From contig NZ_FTNI01000014.1 of NCBI RefSeq assembly GCF_900156315.1, positions 141,980 through 205,979 of the forward strand: a stretch of DNA of 64,000 nucleotides, read 5' to 3'. The notes below the pieces were generated by a model. It had not been told where the DNA came from and did no database searches. It was given only the letters and a program-made list of their open reading frames with translations. Below are positions 35,232 to 43,918 of the stretch, piece by piece. Numbering within the stretch: the stretch's first letter is position 1; each line of letters opens with the position of its first letter. This DNA comes from Microbispora rosea (GTDB lineage Bacteria > Actinomycetota > Actinomycetes > Streptosporangiales > Streptosporangiaceae). The position numbers and the translations under genes are program-made.

Positions 35232-35265
35232 GCAACACTTATGTTGCGAGTAATAGGTTATTCGC
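35232..35265. promoter_or_regulatory. Operator between TetR and SDR genes
   Basis: Two touching dyads are present: gcaac-acttat-gttgc (35232-35247) and gcgagtaa-tagg-ttattcgc (35246-35265). This is the usual place for a TetR operator serving both divergent genes. Confidence 0.6.
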
Positions 35266-35301
35266 ATCATCAAAGTCGCGAATAGTGCGGAGGGATCCGG
35301 T

Positions 35302-36093
35302 ATGGACATGGGACTCACGGGACGTACGGCGCTGGTGACGGGCGCCAGCCGTGGCATCGGGCTGGCGATCGTCGCCGCGCTCGCCGCGGAGGGCGTCCGC
35401 GTGGTGGCGGCCGCGCGGAACGTCACCGCGGAGCTGAAGGAGACCGGCGCGATCGCCGTGCCGGTGGACCTCTCGACGCCCGAGGGCCCGGCGCACCTGG
35501 TCGAGCGCGCGGTCGCCGAGCTGGGGGAGGACCTCGACCTGCTGGTCAACAACGTGGGGGGCGGGGACCCCGGTGCGAACGGCGTCCGGGGATTCCTCGG
35601 CTTCGCGGACGACGAGTGGCTCTCGTGGTTCGGGCTCAACTTCTTCGCCACCGTCCGCACGACCCGCGCCGCGCTGCCCGGCATCCTGCGCCGCCGCGGC
35701 GTGATCGTGAACATCTCCTCGAACGGCGCCCGGACGCCGCACGTGGGTCCGATGCCGTACACCACGGCGAAGGCGGCGCTCAACGCGTTCGGCAAGGCCC
35801 TGGCGGAGGAGTTCGGGCCACAGGGGGTGCGGGTGAACACGGTCTCACCCGGTGTGGTCCGCACCGCGATGTGGGAGGCGCCCGACGGCTACGGCGCCGA
35901 GCTGGCGGCGGCGCTGGGAGTGCCGCTCGATCAGCTGCTGGCCGGGCTGCCGGCCAGAGCGGGCATGACCACGGGACGGCTGATCGAACCGGCCGAGGTG
36001 GCGGCCCTCGTGACCTACCTCGCCTCACCGCACGCGGCGAGCGTCAACGGCGCGAACCTGATGATCGACGGAGGAGCGAACAAAGCGGCCTGA
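35302..36093 (+). CDS. Short-chain dehydrogenase/reductase
   Basis: The 263-residue classical SDR has the cofactor motif ALVTGASRGIGLAIV (TGxxxGIG), the structural NNVGG, the catalytic Ser in VIVNISSNGA, and the Tyr and Lys of PYTTAKAALNAFG (YxxxK). The C-terminus VNGANLMIDGGANKAA is typical. It is an NADP(H)-type oxidoreductase of unknown substrate. GGAGGG precedes the ATG. It is divergent from the TetR regulator with operators between. Confidence 0.9.
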   Translation: MDMGLTGRTALVTGASRGIGLAIVAALAAEGVRVVAAARNVTAELKETGAIAVPVDLSTPEGPAHLVERAVAELGEDLDLLVNNVGGGDPGANGVRGFLGFADDEWLSWFGLNFFATVRTTRAALPGILRRRGVIVNISSNGARTPHVGPMPYTTAKAALNAFGKALAEEFGPQGVRVNTVSPGVVRTAMWEAPDGYGAELAAALGVPLDQLLAGLPARAGMTTGRLIEPAEVAALVTYLASPHAASVNGANLMIDGGANKAA

Positions 36094-36112
36094 CGTCGAG
36101 GAGGCCGGAAAC

Positions 36113-36313
36113 TCAGGGCGTCGGAAACGTGGAGAGCGTCACGTAGGTGACGCGGTCGTCCGCCATGACGAGGGCGACCCGCTGGCCGGGGCGCAGGTGG
36201 CGCAGCGGCCCGGCGCCGAACGCCTCGCCGTCGAACGGGATCCGGGTGCCGTCGTCGAGGAAGACCCAGCCCGAGCGGGTCGCGGGGTCGAAGCTCTGCA
36301 CGGTCGCCTGCAC
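36113..36313 (-). CDS. Cold-shock-like small beta-barrel protein (66 aa)
   Basis: The 66-residue product (TVQSFDPATRSGWVFLDDGTRIPFDGEAFGAGPLRHLRPGQRVALVMADDRVTYVTL) matches a conserved small actinobacterial protein with a cold-shock-like (OB) pattern. It lacks the classical RNP motifs of CspA, so nucleic-acid binding is uncertain. GTG at 36313 is the start. It is a single gene, convergent with the SDR and divergent from the MFS gene. Confidence 0.7.
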   Translation of the reverse strand: MQATVQSFDPATRSGWVFLDDGTRIPFDGEAFGAGPLRHLRPGQRVALVMADDRVTYVTLSTFPTP

Positions 36314-36384
36314 GCCGCCAGCCTACCGCCGCGGGCGGATAATCCTTTGACCAGTGGATCTTCCGGCTGCCAGCATGTCCCGCC

Positions 36385-37638
36385 ATGACCGAGGCGGCAC
36401 CGAGAAGCCTGTGGCGCGTGCGTCACTTCCGGCGATACGCCGGTGCGGACGCGATCAGCAAGCTCGGCAGCGAGGTCTCCCTGGTCGCCCTGCCGCTCAC
36501 GGCGGCGCTCACCCTCCACGCGAGCCCGTTCGAGGTGGGGCTGCTCACCGCCGCGGAGATGGTGGCGTTCCTGCTGGTCGGCCTGCCCGCCGGAGCCTGG
36601 GTGGACCGCATGCGGCGCCGTCCGGTGCTGGTCGCCGCCGACGCGGTCCGCGCGCTGGCGCTGCTGTCGGTCCCGGCCGCGGCCGTGCTCGGCGTGCTCG
36701 GCCTGCCCCAGATGTACGCCGTGGCCGTGGTGAACGGGCTGTGCACGGTCTTCTTCGACGTCGCCCACCAGAGCTACCTCCCGTCCATCGTCGGCAGGGA
36801 GGACCTCGCCCGCGGGCACGGCACACTCGCCGCGAACCAGTCGCTCGCGCAGCTCGCGGGCCCGGGGATCGGCGGCTGGCTGGTGCAGGCGCTCACCGCC
36901 CCGATCGCCGTGGTCGCCGACGCCCTCAGCTACGCGGGGTCCGCGCTGCTGCTCCTCGGCGTACGCGCGGACGAGGAACCCGGGGGAAGGGACGCCAGGG
37001 GCAGGGGAAGGGCCGTCAGGGGCGGGGGCCGGTTGTGGCCGGAGATCGCCGAGGGGCTTCTGTTCGTCGCCGGGCAGCCCGTCCTGCGCCGGGTCGCCGC
37101 GGTCGGGGCGCTGATGATGCTGTCGTTCGGCCTGTGGTCGGCGACAGTGCCGCTTTACCTGGTCCGCGAGGTCGGCGCCAGCCCCGGCACGTACGGCATG
37201 CTGCTGTCGGCCGGCGCGGTGGGCGGGGTGGCGGGCGCCTGGCTGGCCCCGCGGGTCGCGGCCCGCCTGGGCACGGGCCGGGCCATGTACGCCGCGGCCT
37301 GGGCGGCCACGGTCTGCACCGCCCCGCTGGCGCTGACGGCGGCGGGCCCCCGCCTGCTGATCCTGCCGGTGGCACTGGCGGCCAGTGGGGTGGCGACCAC
37401 CGTGTTCAGCGTGGCGCAGGGGGCCTACCGCCAGTCGATCTGCCCGCCGCACCTGCTCGGCCGGCTGAGCGCCACCATGCGGTTCCTGATGTGGGGCCCG
37501 ATGCCGCTCGGCGGCCTGCTGGCGGGCACGCTGGGTCAGCTCGCCGGGGTGCGCGTCGCGTTCTGGGCCGCCTGCGGGGTCTACACGCTCGCCCACCTGC
37601 CGGTCCTGCTCGCGCCGCGGATCCGCGAGGTCGCCTAG
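36385..37638 (+). CDS. MFS transporter, DHA3-like
   Basis: The 417-residue protein has about twelve membrane helices. Motif A is GLPAGAWVDRMRRRPVLVAADAVRA, as in enterobactin exporter-like DHA3 proteins, and the second half repeats the pattern (GGVAGAWLAPRVAARLGTGRAMYAAAW). A short basic loop lies between halves (GRDARGRGRAVRGGG). Substrate is unknown. No regulator lies directly next to it, although the following TetR gene converges on it. Confidence 0.85.
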   Translation: MTEAAPRSLWRVRHFRRYAGADAISKLGSEVSLVALPLTAALTLHASPFEVGLLTAAEMVAFLLVGLPAGAWVDRMRRRPVLVAADAVRALALLSVPAAAVLGVLGLPQMYAVAVVNGLCTVFFDVAHQSYLPSIVGREDLARGHGTLAANQSLAQLAGPGIGGWLVQALTAPIAVVADALSYAGSALLLLGVRADEEPGGRDARGRGRAVRGGGRLWPEIAEGLLFVAGQPVLRRVAAVGALMMLSFGLWSATVPLYLVREVGASPGTYGMLLSAGAVGGVAGAWLAPRVAARLGTGRAMYAAAWAATVCTAPLALTAAGPRLLILPVALAASGVATTVFSVAQGAYRQSICPPHLLGRLSATMRFLMWGPMPLGGLLAGTLGQLAGVRVAFWAACGVYTLAHLPVLLAPRIREVA

Positions 37639-37645
37639 CCCTCCT

Positions 37646-38389
37646 TCAGCTCGCCTCGTGCTCCTCGTCGGGGTCCGGCTCACCGATGTAGGAGGCGAGA
37701 CCGCGCAGGATGATCTCCACGCCGAGCTCGAACCGGTAGTCGTTCGACTCGTCCATCATGATGTCGGCGAGCCGCACCAGGTTCGGGAACCGGTCGGGCG
37801 GCAGCGAGGCGAAGTAGCCGTTGACCTCGTCGCGCAGCTTGTGCCACGAGTCGTGGGTCTCGCGGTAGCGCTCCTGCCAGAGGCTCTCCTCCAGCGCGAA
37901 CCCGTTGATGTACGTGGACAGCAGGTCGCCGGAGATGGCCAGGACCCGCCGCGGCAGCCCGGCGGCGCCGAGGACGGCCAGCAGCCGCTCGACGTAGGGG
38001 AGCAGCTCGGGTGTGAACGGAACGTGAGCCATCGTGATCTTCGCCAGGTCGCGATGGCTCAGCAGCCGCTCCCGCGCCTGACGGGCGAAGTCCATGACCT
38101 GCTCCCGCCAGCGCTCGGGGTCGGGCTCCGGAATCTCGTAGCCCTCGAACGTGCGGTTGTACATGAGCTGCAGCAGCTCGTCCTTGTCGCGTACGTGCAC
38201 GTACAGCGCCGAGACGGCGACGCCGAGTTCGGCGGCAACCTGCCGCATGCTCAGCCCGTCGTAGCCCTCACGGTCGAGGATCGTGTAGGCGGCGTCGACG
38301 ATCCGCTCGCGACTGAGGGGCACCCTGGCCGGCGTACGTCGCCTGGGCGGACGCTCCCACGGCGGTGTGGGCATGTCCGGCTGCGTCAT
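37646..38389 (-). CDS. TetR-family regulator with C-terminal TetR_C domain
   Basis: The 247-residue protein has a Pro/Arg-rich N-terminal extension, a helix-turn-helix (SRERIVDAAYTILDREGYDGLSMRQVAAELGVAVSALYVHVRDKDELL), and the long TetR_C effector domain seen in antibiotic-resistance repressors (PELLPYVERLLAVLGAAGLPRRVLAISGDLLSTYINGFALEE). It is divergent from the 14-helix MFS exporter and the gap carries many half-sites. It probably represses that exporter. Confidence 0.88.
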   Translation of the reverse strand: MTQPDMPTPPWERPPRRRTPARVPLSRERIVDAAYTILDREGYDGLSMRQVAAELGVAVSALYVHVRDKDELLQLMYNRTFEGYEIPEPDPERWREQVMDFARQARERLLSHRDLAKITMAHVPFTPELLPYVERLLAVLGAAGLPRRVLAISGDLLSTYINGFALEESLWQERYRETHDSWHKLRDEVNGYFASLPPDRFPNLVRLADIMMDESNDYRFELGVEIILRGLASYIGEPDPDEEHEAS

Positions 38390-38420
38390 GAAGGACCTCC
38401 CGCTGTTCCGCCCATGCTAG

Positions 38421-38571
38421 TGAACACCGCTCCGCGTCCACGAACACCGCTCTCACAACGAGATATATCTTGTGTCTCGCGTAAACGAGATATATCGTGG
38501 CGAACATCGAACTTGGCGCTGAACACTGATCGGTAGTAGAACAGCGCTCACCATACTATGAACACCGTTCA
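38421..38571. promoter_or_regulatory. TetR/MFS control region with repeated motifs
   Basis: GAACA-type half-sites begin at 38422, 38442, 38502, 38521, 38539 and 38560. The last forms the perfect dyad tgaac-acc-gttca (38559-38571). A separate 12-bp sequence acgagatatatc occurs at 38458 and 38485, 27 bases apart. This region most likely holds the operators and promoters of the divergent pair. Confidence 0.6.
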
Positions 38572-38587
38572 TTCTCTGGGAGGGATG

Positions 38588-40051
38588 ATGTCGGAACCCA
38601 TTACGGCGACCGCGCCGGCGTCGCCGGCGACGGGGGCGCCGTACCGCTGGCGCTGGGCGGCGCTCTTCGTGATCCTGGCCGGTGAGGTCATGGACATGCT
38701 CGACGCGATGGTCACCAACATCGCGGCGCCCGACATGCGCGCCGACCTCGGCGGCTCCGAGGCCGTCATCCAATGGCTGGGCGCCGCCTACACGCTCTCG
38801 ATGGCCGTGGGGCTGATCACCGGCGGGCGGCTCGGGGACATCTTCGGCCGCAGGCGCATGTTCCTGATCGGCGCCGCCGGGTTCACCGTGGGTTCCCTGC
38901 TGTGCGCCGTGGCCGCGTCGCCCGAGATGCTGGTCGGCGCCCGGGTGATCCAGGGCCTGTTCGGCTCGGTCATGCTGCCCCAGGGCCTCGGCATGATCAA
39001 GGAGATGTTCCCGCCCAAGGACGTGGCCAAGGCGTTCGGCATGTTCGGGCCGGTCATGGGCCTGTCGGCCGTCGGTGGCCCGATCCTCGCCGGCTGGCTC
39101 GTGACGGCCGACTTCTGGGGCACCGGCTGGAGAATGATCTTCTTCATCAACCTGCCGCTCGGCCTGGCCGCGCTCCTCGCCGGGCTGCGCTTCCTGCCCG
39201 AGTCGAGGTCGCCGCGGCCGCCGCGGCTCGACCTGGCCGGGGTCGCGCTCGCGTCCGTGGGCGGCTTCCTGGTGATCTACCCGCTGGTGCAGGGCCGCGA
39301 GCACGACTGGCCCGTGTGGGCGTTCGTGATGCTCGCCGCCTCGGTGCTCGTGTTCGCCGTCTTCGGCTGGTTCCAGTCCCGCCGCAGCCGCTCGGGCGGC
39401 GACCCGCTGATCGTGCCGAGCCTGTTCCGCAAGCGGGCGTTCACCGGCGGCCTGTTCACCGGCATGGTGTTCTTCTCCGGCATGGCCGGGTTCATGCTGG
39501 CCTTCAACCTCTACTGTCAGCTGGGACTCGGCTACTCACCGCTCAAGGCGGGGCTCGCGACGGCTCCCTCGTCGGTCGGCACGCTTCTCGGATTCGGCGT
39601 CGCGATGGGGCTGCAGAAGTTCGGGCGCAAGCTGCTCCAGGGCGGCACCCTGATCATGACGCTGGGCGTGCTCGGCGTCGTGCTCACGCTGAACATCGCG
39701 GGCATGCACGTCAGCCCGTGGCAGCTCGCCCCCGCGCTGGCCGTCACCGGTATCGGCATGGGCATGCTGATGGCGCCCTTCTTCGACATCGTGCTCGCCG
39801 GCGTGGAGGAGCACGAGACGGGCTCGGCGTCCGGCACGCTGACGGCGGTGCAGCAGCTGGGCAACGCGTTCGGCGTGGCCCTGCTCGGCACGGTCTTCTT
39901 CGACCTGCTCGGCGACGTGCCCACCGCCGGGAGCTTCGACCAGGCCATGAAGACCACCCTGTGGGTGGTCGCCGGAATGCTCCTGCTCACCTTCGCCGTG
40001 GCCTTCCTCCTGCCGAAGCAGGCCCGCGAGAACGCGGAGGCGGCCCACTGA
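38588..40051 (+). CDS. MFS transporter, DHA2 (EmrB/QacA-like) drug exporter
   Basis: The protein (487 aa) has fourteen predicted helices. Markers are AGEVMDMLDAMVTNIAAPDMRADLGGSEAVIQWLGAAYTLSMA (QacA-like helix 1), the motif-A LGDIFGRRRMFLIGAAGF, and motif C near GMFGPVMGLSAVGGPILAGWL. It exports drugs by proton antiport. The ATG at 38588 has GGGAGGG upstream at the right spacing. A longer frame from 38558 would overlap the tgaacaccgttca dyad and is less likely. The divergent TetR is its likely repressor. Confidence 0.88.
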   Translation: MSEPITATAPASPATGAPYRWRWAALFVILAGEVMDMLDAMVTNIAAPDMRADLGGSEAVIQWLGAAYTLSMAVGLITGGRLGDIFGRRRMFLIGAAGFTVGSLLCAVAASPEMLVGARVIQGLFGSVMLPQGLGMIKEMFPPKDVAKAFGMFGPVMGLSAVGGPILAGWLVTADFWGTGWRMIFFINLPLGLAALLAGLRFLPESRSPRPPRLDLAGVALASVGGFLVIYPLVQGREHDWPVWAFVMLAASVLVFAVFGWFQSRRSRSGGDPLIVPSLFRKRAFTGGLFTGMVFFSGMAGFMLAFNLYCQLGLGYSPLKAGLATAPSSVGTLLGFGVAMGLQKFGRKLLQGGTLIMTLGVLGVVLTLNIAGMHVSPWQLAPALAVTGIGMGMLMAPFFDIVLAGVEEHETGSASGTLTAVQQLGNAFGVALLGTVFFDLLGDVPTAGSFDQAMKTTLWVVAGMLLLTFAVAFLLPKQARENAEAAH

Positions 40052-40062
40052 CGCGACGTGAC

Positions 40063-40101
40063 GGGTGGCCACGCCGGAGCGGGGGCTCGGCGTGGCCGCC
40101 C
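40063..40101. terminator. Hairpin between convergent MFS and cofC
   Basis: A 13-bp stem with one G-U pair (40063-40075 with 40089-40101) contains an inner gagc/gctc hairpin. It could end both convergent genes. There is no U-run. Confidence 0.55.
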
Positions 40102-40128
40102 GGCGTGAGCCGTCAGGGTCGCGGTGTC

Positions 40129-40779
40129 TCAGGGGCCCGGCGCCGCGCCGCCGAGGATCAGGGCCGCGACCTCGGCGGTCGCGGGGCCGACGCCCAGGGC
40201 GAGGGCGTTGCGCAGGTCCTCCACGGTGTCCACGTCCGTGCGTACGGACGCGATCCCCGGCGGGGTCAGTTCCTTGGCCCCCCGGGACAGGTGCCTGACC
40301 CGGGACTCGCCGCCGAACCCCGGCCGGAAGGACACGCCCGGCCGCACACCGTAGAAGGTCGTCCCCACCTCGGCGGCGTCGGGGACGAACGCCTGGTCGA
40401 ACTCCAGCGCCGCCGCGAGCACCGTCTCCAGCTCCACGGGCCGCAGGGCGGGCAGGTCGGCCTGCAGGGCGCCGACGGCGTCGCCGGGCGCGAGCCGTAC
40501 GGCCTCCTCCGCCCCGGTCCGCAGGGCGGTGTTGAGCCCCCGGTCGGGATCGGCCACCACGTGGGCCCCGAGCGCGGCCAGCCGCCGGGCGGGCAGCGGG
40601 TCGGCCGTCACGACCACCACGCGCGCGACCAGCGGGCACCGCAGCGCCGCCGCCACGGTGTCGGCGGCCACCGCGACCGCCAGATCGGCCCGGTGCCGCC
40701 CCGCCGCCGCCGCGAGCCGCGTCTTGGCCCGGATCAGGGTCTTCACCGGGACCACTATTGACCATCGCGCGAGGTGCAT
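40129..40779 (-). CDS. cofC: Phosphoenolpyruvate/2-phospholactate guanylyltransferase (F420 pathway)
   Basis: The 216-residue protein is CofC/FbiD, which joins GTP to phosphoenolpyruvate (in bacteria) to make the guanylated precursor of coenzyme F420. Motifs include WSIVVPVKTLIRAKTRLA, VVVVTADPLPARRLAALGAHVVADPDRGLNTALRTG, GAVGALQADLPALRP (as GDAVGALQADLPALRP) and SRGAKELTPPGIASVRTDVDTVEDL. The start at 40779 gives the family N-terminus. One eight codons further out is possible. F420 genes are typical of actinomycetes. It is divergent from the acyltransferase gene. Confidence 0.86.
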   Translation of the reverse strand: MHLARWSIVVPVKTLIRAKTRLAAAAGRHRADLAVAVAADTVAAALRCPLVARVVVVTADPLPARRLAALGAHVVADPDRGLNTALRTGAEEAVRLAPGDAVGALQADLPALRPVELETVLAAALEFDQAFVPDAAEVGTTFYGVRPGVSFRPGFGGESRVRHLSRGAKELTPPGIASVRTDVDTVEDLRNALALGVGPATAEVAALILGGAAPGP

Positions 40780-40856
40780 GCCTGTAGCATCCCGCCTCGA
40801 CATCGCCCATGGCCAACCGGGAGACTTGTCCCGGATCCCGGTGATTTGGAGACCCT

Positions 40857-41654
40857 GTGAGCCATCCCAGCGAGCCCTCGTCCGACCCGACCACCCCCGC
40901 GTCCGCCCCTGCGGCGCCCGCGCCCGCCACGGTGAGCCGTCGCGCGGGCCGTCCGCCGCGCTTCTGGGAGACGCTCGCGGTCGTCGTCGTCAAGCCGATC
41001 TCACGGCTGTTCGTGAAGCGGAGGTGGCGGGGCGGGGAGCACATCCCCCGCACCGGCGGGCTGATCATCGCGGCCAACCACCTGTCGTGGTCCGATCCCG
41101 TGCTGCTCTCGCACTACCTGTACAACAACGGGCGGTGGCCGACGATCCTGGCCAAGGCGGGTCTGTTCCGGATCCGGGGGCTCGGTCACGCCATCGCCCA
41201 ACTGCAGGCCATCCCGGTCGAACGGAACAGCACCGAGGCCACCAAGTCGCTCAAGATCGCCGAGGAACGGCTGCGGAACGGCGCCTGCATCCTGTTCTAT
41301 CCCGAGGGCACGATCACCCGCGATCCCGAGCTGTGGCCCATGGCCGGCAAGACCGGCGTCGCCCGGCTGGCCCTCGTGACCGGTGTGCCGGTCATCCCGA
41401 TCGCCCACTGGGGCGCCCAGGAGCTGCTGCCGTACGGGGCGTCGAAGCCGCGCCTGCTGCCGCGCAAGTCCTTCCACGTGCTCGCCGGGCCTCCGGTCGA
41501 CCTGTCCAAGTACGCCGGTCAGCCCATGCGCGGCTCGGTTCTGCGCGACGCGACCGCCGACATCACGGCCGCCATCACCGGACTGCTGGCCGAGATCCGG
41601 GACGAGAAGGCGCCAGAGATCCCCTTTGACCCCAAGAACGCGGCTAACGACTGA
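40857..41654 (+). CDS. plsC: 1-acyl-sn-glycerol-3-phosphate acyltransferase
   Basis: The 265-residue protein has the acyltransferase HX4D motif (IIAANHLSWSDPVLL) and the later YPEGTITRDPE, which resembles the FPEGTRS motif. An N-terminal hydrophobic stretch is weak. It acylates lysophosphatidic acid in phospholipid synthesis at the membrane. The product runs into gpsA 44 bases later, and glycerol-3-phosphate supply fits this pairing. GTG at 40857 is the start. Confidence 0.88.
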   Translation: MSHPSEPSSDPTTPASAPAAPAPATVSRRAGRPPRFWETLAVVVVKPISRLFVKRRWRGGEHIPRTGGLIIAANHLSWSDPVLLSHYLYNNGRWPTILAKAGLFRIRGLGHAIAQLQAIPVERNSTEATKSLKIAEERLRNGACILFYPEGTITRDPELWPMAGKTGVARLALVTGVPVIPIAHWGAQELLPYGASKPRLLPRKSFHVLAGPPVDLSKYAGQPMRGSVLRDATADITAAITGLLAEIRDEKAPEIPFDPKNAAND

Positions 41655-41698
41655 GCGGAGCGTACGGTGAGGGGGGAGCGCGCGGAGCAAGAGGAGTG

Positions 41699-42715
41699 GT
41701 GCGGCCAGTGAGCAGGGCGGCTGTTTTCGGAACGGGCTCGTGGGGCACCACGTTCGCGATGATCCTCGCCGAGGCCGGCACCTCCACGACCCTGTGGGGC
41801 AGGCGGGCGGAGATCGTCGACGCGATCAACGAGACCCGGGAGAACCCCGAGTATCTGCCGGGGACGCGGCTGCCCGACACGATCCACGCCACGACGGACC
41901 CCGCCGAGGCCATGGAGGGCGCCGATTTCGTGGTCCTCGCGGTGCCGTCCCAGACGCTGCGCGCCAACCTCCAGGTGTGGAAGCCGCACATTCCGCCGGA
42001 GGCCGTGCTGGTCAGCCTGATGAAGGGCGTCGAGCTCGGCACCTGCAAGCGGATGAGCGAGGTCGTCTGCGAGGTGGCCGAGGTGCCGGAGCGCCGGGTG
42101 GCCGTGGTCTCCGGGCCCAACCTGGTCCCCGAACTGGCCCAGCGGCAGCCCGCCGCGGCCGTCGTCGCCTGCTCCGACGAGGAGGTGGCCGCCCGGCTCC
42201 AGGAGGCGTGCCACCTGCCGTGGTTCCGGACCTACACGAATCCGGACGTGGTGGGCGTCGAACTCGGCGGCGCGGTCAAGAACGTCATCGCACTGGCCGT
42301 CGGCGTCGCGGCCGGCATGGGCCTGGGCGACAACGTGCGGGCGACGCTCATGACGCGGGGCCTGGCCGAGATCGCCCGCTTGGGCGCGGCGCTCGGGGCG
42401 GACCAGCACACCTTCGCCGGCCTCGCCGGGATGGGGGATCTCGTCGCCACCTGCACCTCGCCGCTGTCGCGCAACCGCACCTTCGGCGAGAACCTGGGCC
42501 GCGGCATGACGATGGCCGAGGTCGTCGCCGCCACGAAGCAGACGGCCGAGGGGGTCAAGTCGTGCGAGTCGGTGCTCGAACTGGCCAGGAAGCACGACGT
42601 GGAGATGCCCATCACCGAGGTGGTCGTCGGCGTCGTCCACGACGGCATGACCCCCGGTGAGGCCGCTGTGCTGCTGATGTCACGCACGCCCAAGCCGGAG
42701 CGCTACGGCGTCTGA
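41699..42715 (+). CDS. gpsA: Glycerol-3-phosphate dehydrogenase [NAD(P)+]
   Basis: GpsA (338 aa) makes sn-glycerol 3-phosphate for phospholipids. It starts with the Rossmann motif AAVFGTGSWGTTFA and has the catalytic-region sequence VGVELGGAVKNVIALAVGVAAGMGLGDNVRA and KQTAEGVKSCESVLEL. Several GTG codons are clustered (41696, 41699, 41708). GAGGAG at 41691-41696 is best placed for 41699, although the family usually starts near 41708. It follows plsC and precedes ddl in the conserved order. Confidence 0.93.
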   Translation: MRPVSRAAVFGTGSWGTTFAMILAEAGTSTTLWGRRAEIVDAINETRENPEYLPGTRLPDTIHATTDPAEAMEGADFVVLAVPSQTLRANLQVWKPHIPPEAVLVSLMKGVELGTCKRMSEVVCEVAEVPERRVAVVSGPNLVPELAQRQPAAAVVACSDEEVAARLQEACHLPWFRTYTNPDVVGVELGGAVKNVIALAVGVAAGMGLGDNVRATLMTRGLAEIARLGAALGADQHTFAGLAGMGDLVATCTSPLSRNRTFGENLGRGMTMAEVVAATKQTAEGVKSCESVLELARKHDVEMPITEVVVGVVHDGMTPGEAAVLLMSRTPKPERYGV

Positions 42716-42802
42716 TCGGGGTCTGATCGGGGATAACGGACTCCCATGACGCGCGTGGCTGACAAGCCGTTTTGCATCTCGAACACGGTAGATTCGGGCA
42801 TC

Positions 42803-43918
42803 ATGAATGAGGATCGCGAGTCCCCGTCACGCGTGCGCGTGGCAGTCGTCTTCGGCGGCCGCAACTCCGAGCACGCCGTCTCCCTGATGGGCGCGGGCAG
42901 TGTGCTGGAGGCCATCGACCGGACGAAGTACGAGGTCATCCCCATCGGCATCGCCCAGGACGGCCGTTGGGTGCTGGCGTCGGGCAGCCAGTCCTATGCG
43001 ATCGAGTCCGGCCGCCTGCCCGTCGTGGACGACTCCGGCACGGCGCTCGCGCTCCCCGGGGACTCCGGCGCCCTCGTGGCCCTCGAATCGGGTGAGATCC
43101 CGCGTGCGCTCGGCCGCGTGGACGTCGTGTTCCCCATGCTGCACGGGCCGTTCGGCGAGGACGGGACGATCCAGGGCCTGCTGGAGATGGCCGGGGTCCG
43201 CTACGTGGGCTCGGGCGTGCTGGCCAGCGCGGTCGGCATGGACAAGGCGTACATGAAGCTTGTGCTGCGCGCCGCCGGGCTGCCGGTCGGCCCGTTCGTG
43301 GTCGTACGCGACCGCGACTGGCGGCTCGACCGCGGCCGGGTGCTCAAGGAGATCGAGGAACTGGGCTGGCCGGTGTTCGTGAAGCCGTCCAGGGCCGGGT
43401 CGTCGCAGGGCATCACCAAGGCGCACGACCCCGAGTCGCTGGAAGAGGCGATCGAACTCGCCCGCGAGCACGACCCGAAGGTGCTGGTCGAAGCCGCCAT
43501 CGCGGGCCGGGAGGTCGAGTGCGCGGTGCTGGAGTCGCTCGGCGACGCCGCCCCCGAGGCGAGCGTCCCCGGCGAGGTGCTCGTCCGGGGCGAGCGCGAG
43601 TTCTTCGACTTCGAGGCCAAGTACTACCCCGACCAGATGGAGCTCCGCGCGCCTGCCGACATCCCCGCCGAGGTGGCGGAGACGCTGCGGTCCATGGCTG
43701 TGCGCGCGTTCGAGGCGCTCGGCTGCGAGGGCCTGTCGCGGGTCGACTTCTTCTACACGCCGTCGGGCGAGCTGATCGTCAACGAGATCAACACGATGCC
43801 GGGCTTCACGTCGCTGTCGGTCGCGCCGCAGCTGTGGGGCGCCACCGGCCTGCCGTACGCCGACCTGGTCGAGCGGCTGATCCAGCTCGCGCTGCGCCGG
43901 CCGGCGGGCCTGCGGTAG
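42803..43918 (+). CDS. ddl: D-alanine--D-alanine ligase
   Basis: Ddl (371 aa) joins two D-Ala in peptidoglycan precursor synthesis. It is an ATP-grasp enzyme with VAVVFGGRNSEHAVSLMGA, FPMLHGPFGEDGTIQGLLEMAGVRYVG, ATP-binding VKPSRAGSSQGITK and the metal-binding LIVNEINTMPGFTSLS. The chosen ATG at 42803 lies just behind TAGATT (42788-42793), a -10-like sequence, so the mRNA may be leaderless. An earlier ATG at 42746 has no family sequence. Confidence 0.94.
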   Translation: MNEDRESPSRVRVAVVFGGRNSEHAVSLMGAGSVLEAIDRTKYEVIPIGIAQDGRWVLASGSQSYAIESGRLPVVDDSGTALALPGDSGALVALESGEIPRALGRVDVVFPMLHGPFGEDGTIQGLLEMAGVRYVGSGVLASAVGMDKAYMKLVLRAAGLPVGPFVVVRDRDWRLDRGRVLKEIEELGWPVFVKPSRAGSSQGITKAHDPESLEEAIELAREHDPKVLVEAAIAGREVECAVLESLGDAAPEASVPGEVLVRGEREFFDFEAKYYPDQMELRAPADIPAEVAETLRSMAVRAFEALGCEGLSRVDFFYTPSGELIVNEINTMPGFTSLSVAPQLWGATGLPYADLVERLIQLALRRPAGLR

